Notes: generated by a model not told the origin, from the letters alone. A stretch of DNA of 6,294 bases from Bacteroidia bacterium (GCA_009930445.1 RZYD01000146.1:1-6294); one strand, 5' to 3'; positions 1-6,107 are shown, counted from the first letter of the stretch. Program-made: numbers and translations.

Positions 1-22
1 TAATTCAAAAAACAATAATATT

Positions 23-535
23 ATGGGAAAAGAAGGAATAAAAGCCGCATCCGTTGATGTGGACAAATTGCTAACGATGTTGAATGCAGCCCTTTCAGAA
101 GAGTGGCTGGCTTATTATCAGTATTGGATTGGGGCTCGTATGATGGAAGGCCCCATGCGTAGCGAAGTAGAGCCGGAGTTATTACTTCATGCCGATGAAG
201 AATTGGGGCATGCCGTATTGGTAGCCAACCGGATTATTCAGCTTGGAGGTACGCCTGTCATTAATCCATCACAGTGGACCGAACTGGCTCGTTGCAGTTA
301 TGACGAGCCTTCAGACCCGTATATCGAGGTGATTTTGGAACAAAATCTGAAGGGAGAGCGGTGTGCAATTCAACGCTATCAGGAGATAGCTAATTTTACA
401 TCGGGGAAAGATCATGCCACACATCAAATGGCTGTACAGATTCTTAACGATGAACTGGAACATGAAACAGATATTGAAGATTGGCTTACTGACCTCAATC
501 GTATGAAGGAAGAGTGGAAGAAAATAAGGATGTAA
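23..535 (+). CDS. dpsL: DPS-like ferritin (thioferritin type), 170 aa
   Basis: A cytoplasmic ferritin-superfamily protein expected to oxidise Fe(II), preferably with H2O2, and store the mineral inside a 12-subunit shell, protecting DNA from Fenton chemistry. The four-helix di-iron ligand pattern is visible: Glu26/27 in SEEWLAYYQYW, E60xxH63 in DEELGH, Glu112 in GERC, and E144xxH147 in DELEHE. Two cysteines, Cys91 (ARCSYDEP) and Cys114 (GERCAIQ), flank the start of the third core helix. This pair is the known signature of DPS-like proteins from Sulfolobus and Bacteroides fragilis and separates them from classical Dps and from haem bacterioferritin. The length of 170 residues is close to other bacterial DPS-like proteins and there is no signal peptide. 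The ATG at 23 is preceded by A/T-rich sequence without a Shine-Dalgarno motif; only 22 bp of upstream DNA are present, so its promoter cannot be seen. An intrinsic terminator follows the stop, so it is probably monocistronic at its 3' side. The family call is firm. The quaternary state and peroxide preference come from the family, not from this sequence. Confidence 0.9.
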   Translation: MGKEGIKAASVDVDKLLTMLNAALSEEWLAYYQYWIGARMMEGPMRSEVEPELLLHADEELGHAVLVANRIIQLGGTPVINPSQWTELARCSYDEPSDPYIEVILEQNLKGERCAIQRYQEIANFTSGKDHATHQMAVQILNDELEHETDIEDWLTDLNRMKEEWKKIRM

Positions 536-558
536 CGTAATATGTTTACATAGCATTT

Positions 559-594
559 CGGGAAAGGGAGTAATAAACTTTTCCCGTTTTTTTT
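559..594 (+). terminator. Intrinsic terminator of the DPS-like ferritin gene
   Basis: A perfect 7-bp stem, CGGGAAA (559-565) with TTTCCCG (580-586), closes a 14-nt loop and is followed at once by eight T residues (587-594). It begins 24 bp after the ferritin stop codon. Read on the minus strand the hairpin is followed by AAATGC rather than a T-tract, so it should stop transcription only in the plus direction. The T-tract overlaps the stop codon (593-595) of the convergent small gene. Confidence 0.88.
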
Positions 595-793
595 ACATGA
601 ATTTTTTTTGTTGATATTGCGTTGCAATTTTTACGCGTTCTTCAGCAGGCAGCGACTGCATATAAATCCGCCATCCCGGGCAAAAGTTAATATGAAAACG
701 CCAAAACTTTCCGGCAAATGATTTGGGTTTGTGGTCATACTTTGCCCTGAGCGGGCATTTGCCACAGCGGATGTCTTCTGTTTTTATTTCCAT
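593..793 (-). CDS. Conserved-looking 66-aa Cys-containing small protein downstream of cysS
   Basis: I do not recognise a characterised function. The protein is basic, with a CxxC pair (Cys10, Cys13 in RCGKCPLR), a third cysteine in a FCPGW motif (Cys38), and His22 and His34 nearby, so a small metal-binding site is conceivable but unproven. Aromatic residues cluster at 30-44 (FWRFH, CPGWRIY) and a short charged helix-like tail follows (SLPAEERVKIATQYQ). There is no signal peptide or membrane segment. It starts 27 bp after the cysS stop on the same strand, with no promoter-like TAnnTTTG between, so co-transcription with cysS is likely. The composition (Cys/Pro/Trp motifs rather than random low-complexity) and operon position argue that it is a real gene. 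From memory, similar short CGKCP...CPGW proteins occur in other Bacteroidetes, but I could not search to confirm this. No Shine-Dalgarno motif precedes the ATG, as is usual for this phylum. Confidence 0.68.
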   Translation of the reverse strand: MEIKTEDIRCGKCPLRAKYDHKPKSFAGKFWRFHINFCPGWRIYMQSLPAEERVKIATQYQQKKFM

Positions 794-820
794 AGCCCTA
801 AGTATTAATTTAACAGGCGA

Positions 821-2290
821 TTATAATCGGCTCCATTCTGCGCCGTCGCGGGTATCTTTGATTTGTATTCCTGCTTTTTTCAGGTCGTCGCGGATTTTGT
901 CGGATGTATTCCAGTCTTTTTTTTCACGGGCTTCTTTCCTTAATTCTATCACCATTTGCATGAGTTTATCCAGCATCTTTTCGTCGCCTGACGATCCGAT
1001 TGATTCGATGTGCAAACCCAGTATTTCGGTAACAAATGTATCGTATAGGGATTGCAGAAAACCCAGATTTTCTGCGTCGATGGTTGTTTTCCCATCCCTG
1101 ATACTATTGATAATCCGGACACCATCGTACATGTGTGCGAGCAAAACAGGGGTATTAAAGTCGTCGTTTATTGCTTCATAGAAGCGATTTTTAATGCTGG
1201 AAACATCGACCTGATTTGTTTCGGAAGGTGATAAGTTTTTGAGTGTTTCTAATGCCGTTATAAGACGTTTCATTCCTTTCTCTGAGGCCTGGAGTGCCTC
1301 GTTACTAAAGTCAAGTTCAGATCGGTAGTGAGCCTGCAGAATAAAAAAGCGGATAGTCATGGGGGCATAAGCCATTTCCAGTGCAGGATGTTTCCCGGTA
1401 AAGAATTCGTTAAGGGTAATAAAATTTCCTAACGATTTTCCCATTTTTTGTCCGTTAATAGTAACCATATTGTTGTGCATCCAGTATTTAACGGGTTGGG
1501 TGTTTTCGGCTGCAACGGCCTGTGCAATCTCTGATTCATGGTGAGGAAATTTAAGATCCATTCCCCCGCCATGGATATCAAACGGCAGGCCGAGGTATTT
1601 GGCACCCATGGCAGAGCATTCCATGTGCCATCCGGGAAATCCTTCGGACCATGGTGATTTCCAGCGCATAATATGCTCTGGGTTAGCTTTTTTCCATAGT
1701 GCAAAGTCGGCAGGGTTGTGTTTTTCCTGTTGTCCTTCCAGTGTGCGGGTATTTGCGACCAGGTCTTCCAGTTTTCTGCCGGAGAGAATGCCATAGTGGT
1801 GTAGCGAATTGTATTTCTCCACATCAAAATAGACCGAACCCTGCGACAAATAGGCATATCCGTTTTTAATAATTTTTTCGACCATCTCGATTTGTTCGAT
1901 AATATGACCGGAGGCCAATGGTTCAATGGAGGGGTCACAGACATTGAGTTGGTGCATAGTGTGGTGGTAGCTGTTAATATAGTTTTGGGCTACTTCCATG
2001 GGTTCGAGTTGTTCAAGCCTTGCTTTTTTTGCGATTTTATCTTCGCCTGTATCCGCATCATTTTCAAGATGGCCAACATCAGTAATATTGCGCACATACC
2101 TGACTTTATAGCCCAGATGGCGGAGGTAGCGGAACACAAGGTCGAAGGTGATGGCAGGACGAGCGTGGCCGAGGTGTCCCTCGCCATAAACTGTAGGACC
2201 ACAAACATACATACCTACAGTGGGTGGATGGAGAGGTTCGAAAGGTTCTTTTTTTCTGGTTAATGTATTATAGAGATATAGTGTACGCAT
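821..2290 (-). CDS. cysS: Cysteinyl-tRNA synthetase (CysRS), 489 aa
   Basis: This class I aminoacyl-tRNA synthetase charges tRNA-Cys with cysteine in the cytoplasm. The Rossmann catalytic domain carries the HIGH motif as HLGH (residues 39-42) and the KMSKS loop as KMGKS (282-286). The expected zinc site that discriminates cysteine from serine is complete: Cys30 (MYVCGPTVY), Cys225 (WHMECSAMG), and His250 and Glu254 in FPHHESE. The helical tRNA-binding and anticodon region occupies roughly residues 320-489. The length fits the family. I chose the ATG at 2290, giving MRTLYLYNTL, because CysRS proteins normally begin just before this strand. An in-frame ATG at 2335 would add 15 residues, but the promoter-like element at 2312-2344 lies inside that extension, so the extra codons would not be transcribed. 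The gene has its own promoter, is separated from katG by about 190 bp, and appears to share a transcript with the small Cys protein after it. Confidence 0.97.
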   Translation of the reverse strand: MRTLYLYNTLTRKKEPFEPLHPPTVGMYVCGPTVYGEGHLGHARPAITFDLVFRYLRHLGYKVRYVRNITDVGHLENDADTGEDKIAKKARLEQLEPMEVAQNYINSYHHTMHQLNVCDPSIEPLASGHIIEQIEMVEKIIKNGYAYLSQGSVYFDVEKYNSLHHYGILSGRKLEDLVANTRTLEGQQEKHNPADFALWKKANPEHIMRWKSPWSEGFPGWHMECSAMGAKYLGLPFDIHGGGMDLKFPHHESEIAQAVAAENTQPVKYWMHNNMVTINGQKMGKSLGNFITLNEFFTGKHPALEMAYAPMTIRFFILQAHYRSELDFSNEALQASEKGMKRLITALETLKNLSPSETNQVDVSSIKNRFYEAINDDFNTPVLLAHMYDGVRIINSIRDGKTTIDAENLGFLQSLYDTFVTEILGLHIESIGSSGDEKMLDKLMQMVIELRKEAREKKDWNTSDKIRDDLKKAGIQIKDTRDGAEWSRL

Positions 2291-2311
2291 GATGGGCTGT
2301 TTTTTCAGGCA

Positions 2312-2344
2312 CAAATATAATAAGAATAATTCCACCGTTGCAAA
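2312..2344 (-). promoter_or_regulatory. Bacteroidetes-type promoter of cysS
   Basis: On the minus strand a TTTG -33 element (2344-2341) is followed after 21 bp by TATATTTG (2319-2312), a full match to the Bacteroidetes -7 consensus TAnnTTTG at a spacing within the described 19-21 bp. Transcription would begin near 2305, leaving a leader of only about 15 nt before the ATG at 2290. The motif is seen directly; promoter activity is inferred. Confidence 0.7.
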
Positions 2345-2388
2345 CCACTATCCTTGTTTCATGCGTTCAGGCAAAATGGAATGCGGGA

Positions 2389-2428
2389 TTATCCGTTCTA
2401 TTTTACACCTATGGTGTAGAGCGGATAA
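2389..2428. repeat. Nested inverted repeat (long imperfect stem-loop) between katG and cysS
   Basis: Outer arms TTATCCG (2389-2395) and CGGATAA (2422-2428) are perfectly complementary. Inside them TACACC (2404-2409) and GGTGTA (2413-2418) form a second perfect palindrome around a 3-nt loop; alternatively TCTA/TAGA pairs extend the outer stem with a bulge. It lies 55-94 bp beyond the katG stop and 45 bp upstream of the cysS -33 element. An A6-GG-T8 tract (2427-2442) abuts it. In the katG direction no T-tract follows the hairpin, so it is not a standard intrinsic terminator. It may be a 3'-end or processing hairpin of the katG mRNA, or a protein-binding site upstream of cysS. Confidence 0.55.
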
Positions 2429-2482
2429 AAAAGGTTTTTTTTGTTAGATATTTCCTTATAATTCTTATTATTTTCAATGATA

Positions 2483-4663
2483 TTATCTTCGATCAAATCT
2501 GTCGGCATTCATAACCTTTACCCAGGCGGCGATGAAATCACGTACAAATTTTTCACGATTGTCGTCTTGTGCGTAAAATTCAGCATAAGCCCGTAAAATT
2601 GAATTTGATCCGAACACCAGGTCAACCCGTGTCGCTGACCATTTTTTTTCTCCTGTTTTTCTATCAACCAGATGGTATTGATTGTACGCGACGGGTTCCC
2701 ATCTGTAATTCATATCTGTCAGATGTACAAAGAAATCATTGGTCAATATTCCTTCCTGTTCGGTCAATACGCCGAATTTGGTGCCACCATAATTAGTACC
2801 CAGCACGCGCATTCCGCCGATCAGCACGGTCATTTCAGTTGCGGTGAGCCCCATTAGCTGAGTCCGGTCAAGCAGCAGCTCTTCTGGATCTACCAGGTAC
2901 TCTTTTTTAAGCCAGTTTCTATAGCCATCGTGTAGCGGTTCGAGCACATCAAAGGATTCGGCATCGGTCATAGATTCGACAGCATCACCACGTCCGGGGA
3001 GAAAAGGCACAGTGAAATTCATCCCTGCTTTATGAGCGGCTTGTTCAATTGCAGCACTGCCTGCCAGTACAATCAAATCCGCAAGACTTACTTTCTTGGT
3101 TAGCCCGGTTTGAATTTCAGTAAGTCGGGTCAGCACTTTTTGCAATCGTTCAGGTTCATTGCCTTCCCAGTCTTTTTGGGGTGCCAGGCGGATGCGTGCC
3201 CCATTGGCTCCTCCTCTGAAATCAGAGTTGCGGAAGGTTCTTGCGCTGTCCCATGCAGTAGATATGAGATCACCGCTGCATAGACCACAATTGATCAGTT
3301 TTTCTTTTAATGATGAAATTTCATTTTCATTGAGTGTATATTCCGGTGTTGGAACCGGATCCTGCCAAATCAGGTCGTCTTTTGGTACATCGGGCCCGAG
3401 GTATCTGGATTTGGGCCCCAGATCGCGGTGTGTTAGTTTAAACCATGCTTTAGCAAAGGCTGCTGAAAATTCTTTTGGGTTATGATAGAATCGTTCGGAT
3501 ATTTTACGGTAATCAGGGTCTTTAATGATAGCCATATCGGCGTCAGTCATTATGGGATTTCGACGTTTTCCAGGGTTATGGGCATCGATGGGTTTATCCT
3601 CTTCCTTAATGGTGACTGGTTCCCACTGCCAGGCACCGGCAGGGCTTTTTTGCGATTCCCATTCGTAGGTGAATAATAAGTAGAAATAGCCGTTGTCCCA
3701 CTGAGTGGGTTGAGTTGTCCATGCTCCTTCCAGTCCGCTGGTAACGGTATCGGCTGCATTTCCTTTTCCTTTTGGATTTTTCCATCCCAATCCCTGTTCC
3801 TGGATAGGGGATCCTTCCGGGCTTTCGCCCAGTACCGAAGCATCTCCATTCCCATGGCATTTCCCCACGGTGTGTCCCCCGGCAATTAAGGCAACGGTTT
3901 CTTCGTCATTCATGGCCATACGTTTAAAAGTAGTACGGACGTCTTTTGCAGTTCGTAGTGGGTCAGGTTGTCCATCAACCCCTTCGGGGTTTACATAAAT
4001 TAATCCCATTTGTACGGCAGCCAGTGGGTTTTCCAGTGAGTCACGGTCGCTATCGTTTTCATACCGGTTTTTGGTTTTAGCGAGCCATTCTTTTTCTGAT
4101 CCCCAGTAAACGTCTTTTTCAGGGTGCCAAATATCTTCTCTTCCTCCTGCAAATCCATACGTTTTAAAACCCATTGATTCATAGGCCATATTCCCGGCAA
4201 GGATAAACAGGTCGGCCCAGGAGATTTTGTTTCCATATTTTTTCTTTATAGGCCATAACAACCTGCGTGCTTTATCGAGGTTGGCATTATCCGGCCAACT
4301 GTTGAGCGGGGCAAAGCGTTGATTTCCTGTGTTACTTCCGCCCCTTCCATCCGAAATCCGGTAGGTTCCGGCCGAATGCCATGCCATACGAATCATCAAT
4401 CCTCCGTAATGCCCCCAATCTGAAGGCCACCAGGGCTGGCTGGTAGTCATAAAACCTTTTAAGTCATTTTTTAAGGCATCCAGATCGAGTTGCTTAAAGG
4501 CTTCCGGATAAGTGAATGTTTTGTCGTGTGGGTTTGTTTTTGTATCGTGCTGGTGTAGAATATCCAAATTCAGTGCTTTTGGCCACCATTCCATCACGCT
4601 ATTCCCGATTTTTGTATTTGCACCCTGCATAAATGGGCATTTGCCTGATTTTTTGTTTTTCAT
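2483..4663 (-). CDS. katG: Catalase-peroxidase KatG, 726 aa
   Basis: A haem b bifunctional enzyme that dismutates H2O2 and also oxidises small donors; it is a main hydrogen peroxide defence. The N-terminal, haem-binding half has the distal triad Arg92, Trp95, His96 (MIRMAWHSAG). It also has the Met-Tyr-Trp cross-link residues Trp95, Tyr223 (GLIYVNPEG) and Met249 (KRMAMNDEE), the proximal His264 (AGGHTVGKCHG), proximal Trp315 and Asp376, and the mobile Arg413 (THRDLGPKSRYLGP). The C-terminal half is the degenerate duplicated peroxidase domain (STAWDSARTFR, RGGANGARIRLAP, LPGRGDA) and lacks the catalytic histidine, as usual. The length is normal and all known key residues are present, so it should be active. 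I preferred the ATG at 4663, giving MKNKKSGKCPF, because GKCPF near the N-terminus is typical. An in-frame ATG at 4699 adds 12 residues (MTGIHTSNNILS) without family support. A candidate promoter lies about 160 bp upstream, so the leader is long. Confidence 0.97.
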   Translation of the reverse strand: MKNKKSGKCPFMQGANTKIGNSVMEWWPKALNLDILHQHDTKTNPHDKTFTYPEAFKQLDLDALKNDLKGFMTTSQPWWPSDWGHYGGLMIRMAWHSAGTYRISDGRGGSNTGNQRFAPLNSWPDNANLDKARRLLWPIKKKYGNKISWADLFILAGNMAYESMGFKTYGFAGGREDIWHPEKDVYWGSEKEWLAKTKNRYENDSDRDSLENPLAAVQMGLIYVNPEGVDGQPDPLRTAKDVRTTFKRMAMNDEETVALIAGGHTVGKCHGNGDASVLGESPEGSPIQEQGLGWKNPKGKGNAADTVTSGLEGAWTTQPTQWDNGYFYLLFTYEWESQKSPAGAWQWEPVTIKEEDKPIDAHNPGKRRNPIMTDADMAIIKDPDYRKISERFYHNPKEFSAAFAKAWFKLTHRDLGPKSRYLGPDVPKDDLIWQDPVPTPEYTLNENEISSLKEKLINCGLCSGDLISTAWDSARTFRNSDFRGGANGARIRLAPQKDWEGNEPERLQKVLTRLTEIQTGLTKKVSLADLIVLAGSAAIEQAAHKAGMNFTVPFLPGRGDAVESMTDAESFDVLEPLHDGYRNWLKKEYLVDPEELLLDRTQLMGLTATEMTVLIGGMRVLGTNYGGTKFGVLTEQEGILTNDFFVHLTDMNYRWEPVAYNQYHLVDRKTGEKKWSATRVDLVFGSNSILRAYAEFYAQDDNREKFVRDFIAAWVKVMNADRFDRR

Positions 4664-4697
4664 AGATAAGATATTATTGGAGGTATGGATTCCCGTC

Positions 4698-4725
4698 ATG
4701 CAGGAAGTAATATTTATTTCTGCAT
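4698..4725. repeat. Inverted repeat in the katG leader, ATGCAG/CTGCAT
   Basis: ATGCAG (4698-4703) and CTGCAT (4720-4725) are perfect inverted arms. The inner flanks GGAAGTAA and TTATTT continue the symmetry with one inserted base. It lies 35-62 bp upstream of the preferred katG start, within the predicted 5' leader, so it could fold in the mRNA or bind a regulator. The arm sequence is seen directly; any function is inference. Confidence 0.4.
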
Positions 4726-4728
4726 TTT

Positions 4729-4751
4729 ATGAAGCAACCTGTTTGGTTCAT
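4729..4751. repeat. Second inverted repeat in the katG leader
   Basis: ATGAAGCAA (4729-4737) and TTGGTTCAT (4743-4751) are complementary at eight of nine positions around a 5-nt loop, with one internal mismatch. The element sits only 3 bp beyond the first leader repeat, so the two together would make consecutive stem-loops in the katG transcript. Confidence 0.4.
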
Positions 4752-4826
4752 AAGGTTTCCTTGTTGTTTCATCCTGTGTTTTTTGTTACTTGGCATCAAT
4801 AATTTGTAGCAAGATTCCAATTCTTT

Positions 4827-4834
4827 CAAATATA
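4827..4834 (-). promoter_or_regulatory. Candidate -7 element of the katG promoter
   Basis: The minus strand reads TATATTTG, a full TAnnTTTG match and the same octamer as in the cysS promoter. It is the only such match I found between the FemAB-like gene and katG. No TTTG lies at the right distance upstream; TTTTCC at 4863-4858 is the nearest substitute, with a poor fit. A weak -33 region would fit a promoter that needs an activator, such as the OxyR control known for Bacteroides catalase, but no OxyR site could be assigned. Transcription starting near 4820 would give a leader of about 157 nt. Confidence 0.5.
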
Positions 4835-4893
4835 CTAATTTTTTATTTAAGAGAATAGGAAAATTACTCTTTGGGCAAGAATGGCAGGATGAA

Positions 4894-6018
4894 TTAATTG
4901 ATATGAAAACCCTGGCTTGTTAATTCAGTGCTTTTGTAAAGGGTATATTTTTTTTGATCAAAAGGATAATCCCAGCAACCCAGGCTATGGAACATTTCTC
5001 CTCCGAATCCGGTTTTAAATTTGTAAAGGCCATACAAGGGATGGGAACTGTTATTATTTGGGGCAATGCCAAACATATCATATTCAATACATCCTCGTTT
5101 TTTGGCAATGTTGATAGCTTCCCATTGTAGTGCATAGGAGGCCATAAAATTTCTGCTATTCCCTGACGATGCACCATATAAATAGGATCCGCGATGACCT
5201 GATACGACTAAAAACATAGCAGCCAGTGGTTTTTTTTCAACTTCTGCAATTAGATAAATTACTTCGGCCGGTGATTTGGTATCGTCCGCATTGGTCGATA
5301 AGATGGCTTCGAAATAATTAAGATTATTTAGTTGGATTCCGTTTCTTATTGCTGTTTCAGTGTATAAATGACGCCAAACAGGAAGGTCATTCAAATTGGC
5401 TGTTCGGACAGTTACCCCTTTTCGATGGGAGAGGCGGATATTATACCTTGTTTTTGGTTTCATTTTTTTGAGAATTGTTTCGGAGTTTGGCTGCAAATTT
5501 AAGTATAATGTATTGACAGGAAGTAAGTTGGATTCTGATTTTTGAAGATTCCAGTAGTGAGTGTTAATATTAAACCGGAGTTCTTGCGCTTTTACCGATG
5601 GATTTTCAACACAATTGCCATCGCTATCAAAGAAAGCTGGATCATTTGCCCAAAAAACATCCCAGCAGAGGTCGTAGCGTATCATAAAGCAGTTTTTTGG
5701 CAGAAATGGCCGAATGCATTCCGATAATTCTTCCAGGAATATCCCCCGGAATTCGTTTTCTGGGTCCAGTTCAGGGCCATAGGGTATGTAGGCAATAAAA
5801 TCGTGTTGATTGACAGGGTGAAGGATAACCAGTATATCGGAAGTGATTGCGCTATCAGAAATTACATTGCGATAGATGGAGCTTTTCCATGTTTTAAAAT
5901 TCAGGGCGATGGACTGTTGTCCAACTTTTTGTTTAACAATTGACCAAAATGCAGTTTGCTGAACGATAGGTGTTTTAAATAATTCGTGAGTTATTTTCCT
6001 TTTTACATCGAATAACAT
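4894..6018 (-). CDS. FemA/FemB/FemX-family aminoacyltransferase homologue, 374 aa
   Basis: Characterised members of this family are cytoplasmic GNAT-fold enzymes that transfer an amino acid from aminoacyl-tRNA to the peptidoglycan precursor lipid II, building the interpeptide bridge. Family hallmarks visible here are KPKTRYNIRLSHRKGV (187-202), which matches the conserved K-x-R-x-N-I-R-x-A-x-(R/K)-K-G-(I/V) segment between the two GNAT subdomains. YLYGASS (279-285), the YALQWEAI helix (295-302), YDMFGIAP (313-320) and GLYKFKTGFGG (330-340) follow in the usual order of the second GNAT domain. There is no long coiled-coil insertion such as the tRNA-binding arm of staphylococcal FemA, so it is closer to the FemX-like layout. 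No signal peptide or membrane span is evident. The amino acid and the acceptor cannot be told from the sequence, and a bridge is not typical of Bacteroidetes cell walls, so another aminoacylation or N-acyl transfer is possible. The gene has its own candidate promoter and lies 230 bp upstream of katG. Confidence 0.83.
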   Translation of the reverse strand: MLFDVKRKITHELFKTPIVQQTAFWSIVKQKVGQQSIALNFKTWKSSIYRNVISDSAITSDILVILHPVNQHDFIAYIPYGPELDPENEFRGIFLEELSECIRPFLPKNCFMIRYDLCWDVFWANDPAFFDSDGNCVENPSVKAQELRFNINTHYWNLQKSESNLLPVNTLYLNLQPNSETILKKMKPKTRYNIRLSHRKGVTVRTANLNDLPVWRHLYTETAIRNGIQLNNLNYFEAILSTNADDTKSPAEVIYLIAEVEKKPLAAMFLVVSGHRGSYLYGASSGNSRNFMASYALQWEAINIAKKRGCIEYDMFGIAPNNNSSHPLYGLYKFKTGFGGEMFHSLGCWDYPFDQKKYTLYKSTELTSQGFHIN

Positions 6019-6035
6019 AAGTAATTAGGTAAAAG

Positions 6036-6052
6036 AATCGTTGAGAACGATT
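6036..6052. repeat. Perfect 7-3-7 palindrome in the FemAB-like leader
   Basis: AATCGTT (6036-6042) and AACGATT (6046-6052) are perfect inverted arms around GAG. The element lies 17 bp upstream of the FemAB-like start codon and downstream of its predicted promoter, where it would be an RNA hairpin or an operator. AACGATA (6231-6237) and TATCGTT (6272-6278) form another, widely spaced inverted pair further upstream. Confidence 0.5.
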
Positions 6053-6077
6053 ATTGTTACTAGGTGTTAATTTTTTT

Positions 6078-6107
6078 CAAAAGTAGTAAAATTTTAAAGA
6101 GCCCAAA
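6078..6107 (-). promoter_or_regulatory. Bacteroidetes-type promoter of the FemAB-like gene
   Basis: The minus strand carries TTTG (6107-6104), 18 bp, then TACTTTTG (6085-6078), a full TAnnTTTG match. The spacing is one base shorter than the described 19-21 bp. The predicted start near 6071 gives a leader of roughly 50 nt that contains the 7-3-7 palindrome. Confidence 0.55.

Noticed and set aside
311..627. Two overlapping minus-strand frames (311-556 and 424-627) opposite the ferritin gene.
   Set aside because: They overlap the well-supported ferritin gene, its terminator and the small Cys gene, and have no recognisable features.
723..1181. Plus-strand open frame of 152 codons antisense to cysS.
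   Set aside because: It is the mirror of the strongly supported cysS coding strand, and its translation is Ser/Ile-rich with no recognisable motif.
1429..1944. Minus-strand 171-codon frame within cysS.
   Set aside because: It is an alternate frame of the same strand inside cysS, whose own frame carries all catalytic motifs without interruption.
1892..2263. Plus-strand open frame of 123 codons opposite the cysS N-terminal region.
   Set aside because: Shadow of cysS; no family features and no promoter or start context.
2456..2470. PerR-box-like sequence TTATAATTCTTATTA, 13 of 15 positions matching the PerR consensus, in a peroxide-gene context.
   Set aside because: It lies just downstream of the katG stop, not at its promoter, and more than 100 bp from the cysS promoter. 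The region is very A/T-rich, so a chance match is likely.
3159..3485. Plus-strand 108-codon frame opposite katG.
   Set aside because: Shadow of katG with no protein-like motifs.
4664..4699. Twelve-residue N-terminal extension of KatG from the ATG at 4699.
   Set aside because: The added residues have no family support; the start at 4663 gives the typical MKNKK-GKCPF beginning.
4512..4802. Plus-strand 96-codon frame over the katG start and leader, with a hydrophobic stretch resembling a small membrane protein.
   Set aside because: It runs antisense into the katG N-terminus, and its hydrophobicity comes from T-rich sequence (the complement of A-rich leader DNA). No TAnnTTTG promoter was found for it.
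4849..4872. Possible terminator hairpin after the FemAB-like gene, AAGAG/CTCTT.
   Set aside because: The stem is only five pairs with a 14-nt interior and no uninterrupted T-tract follows, so it is too weak to list.
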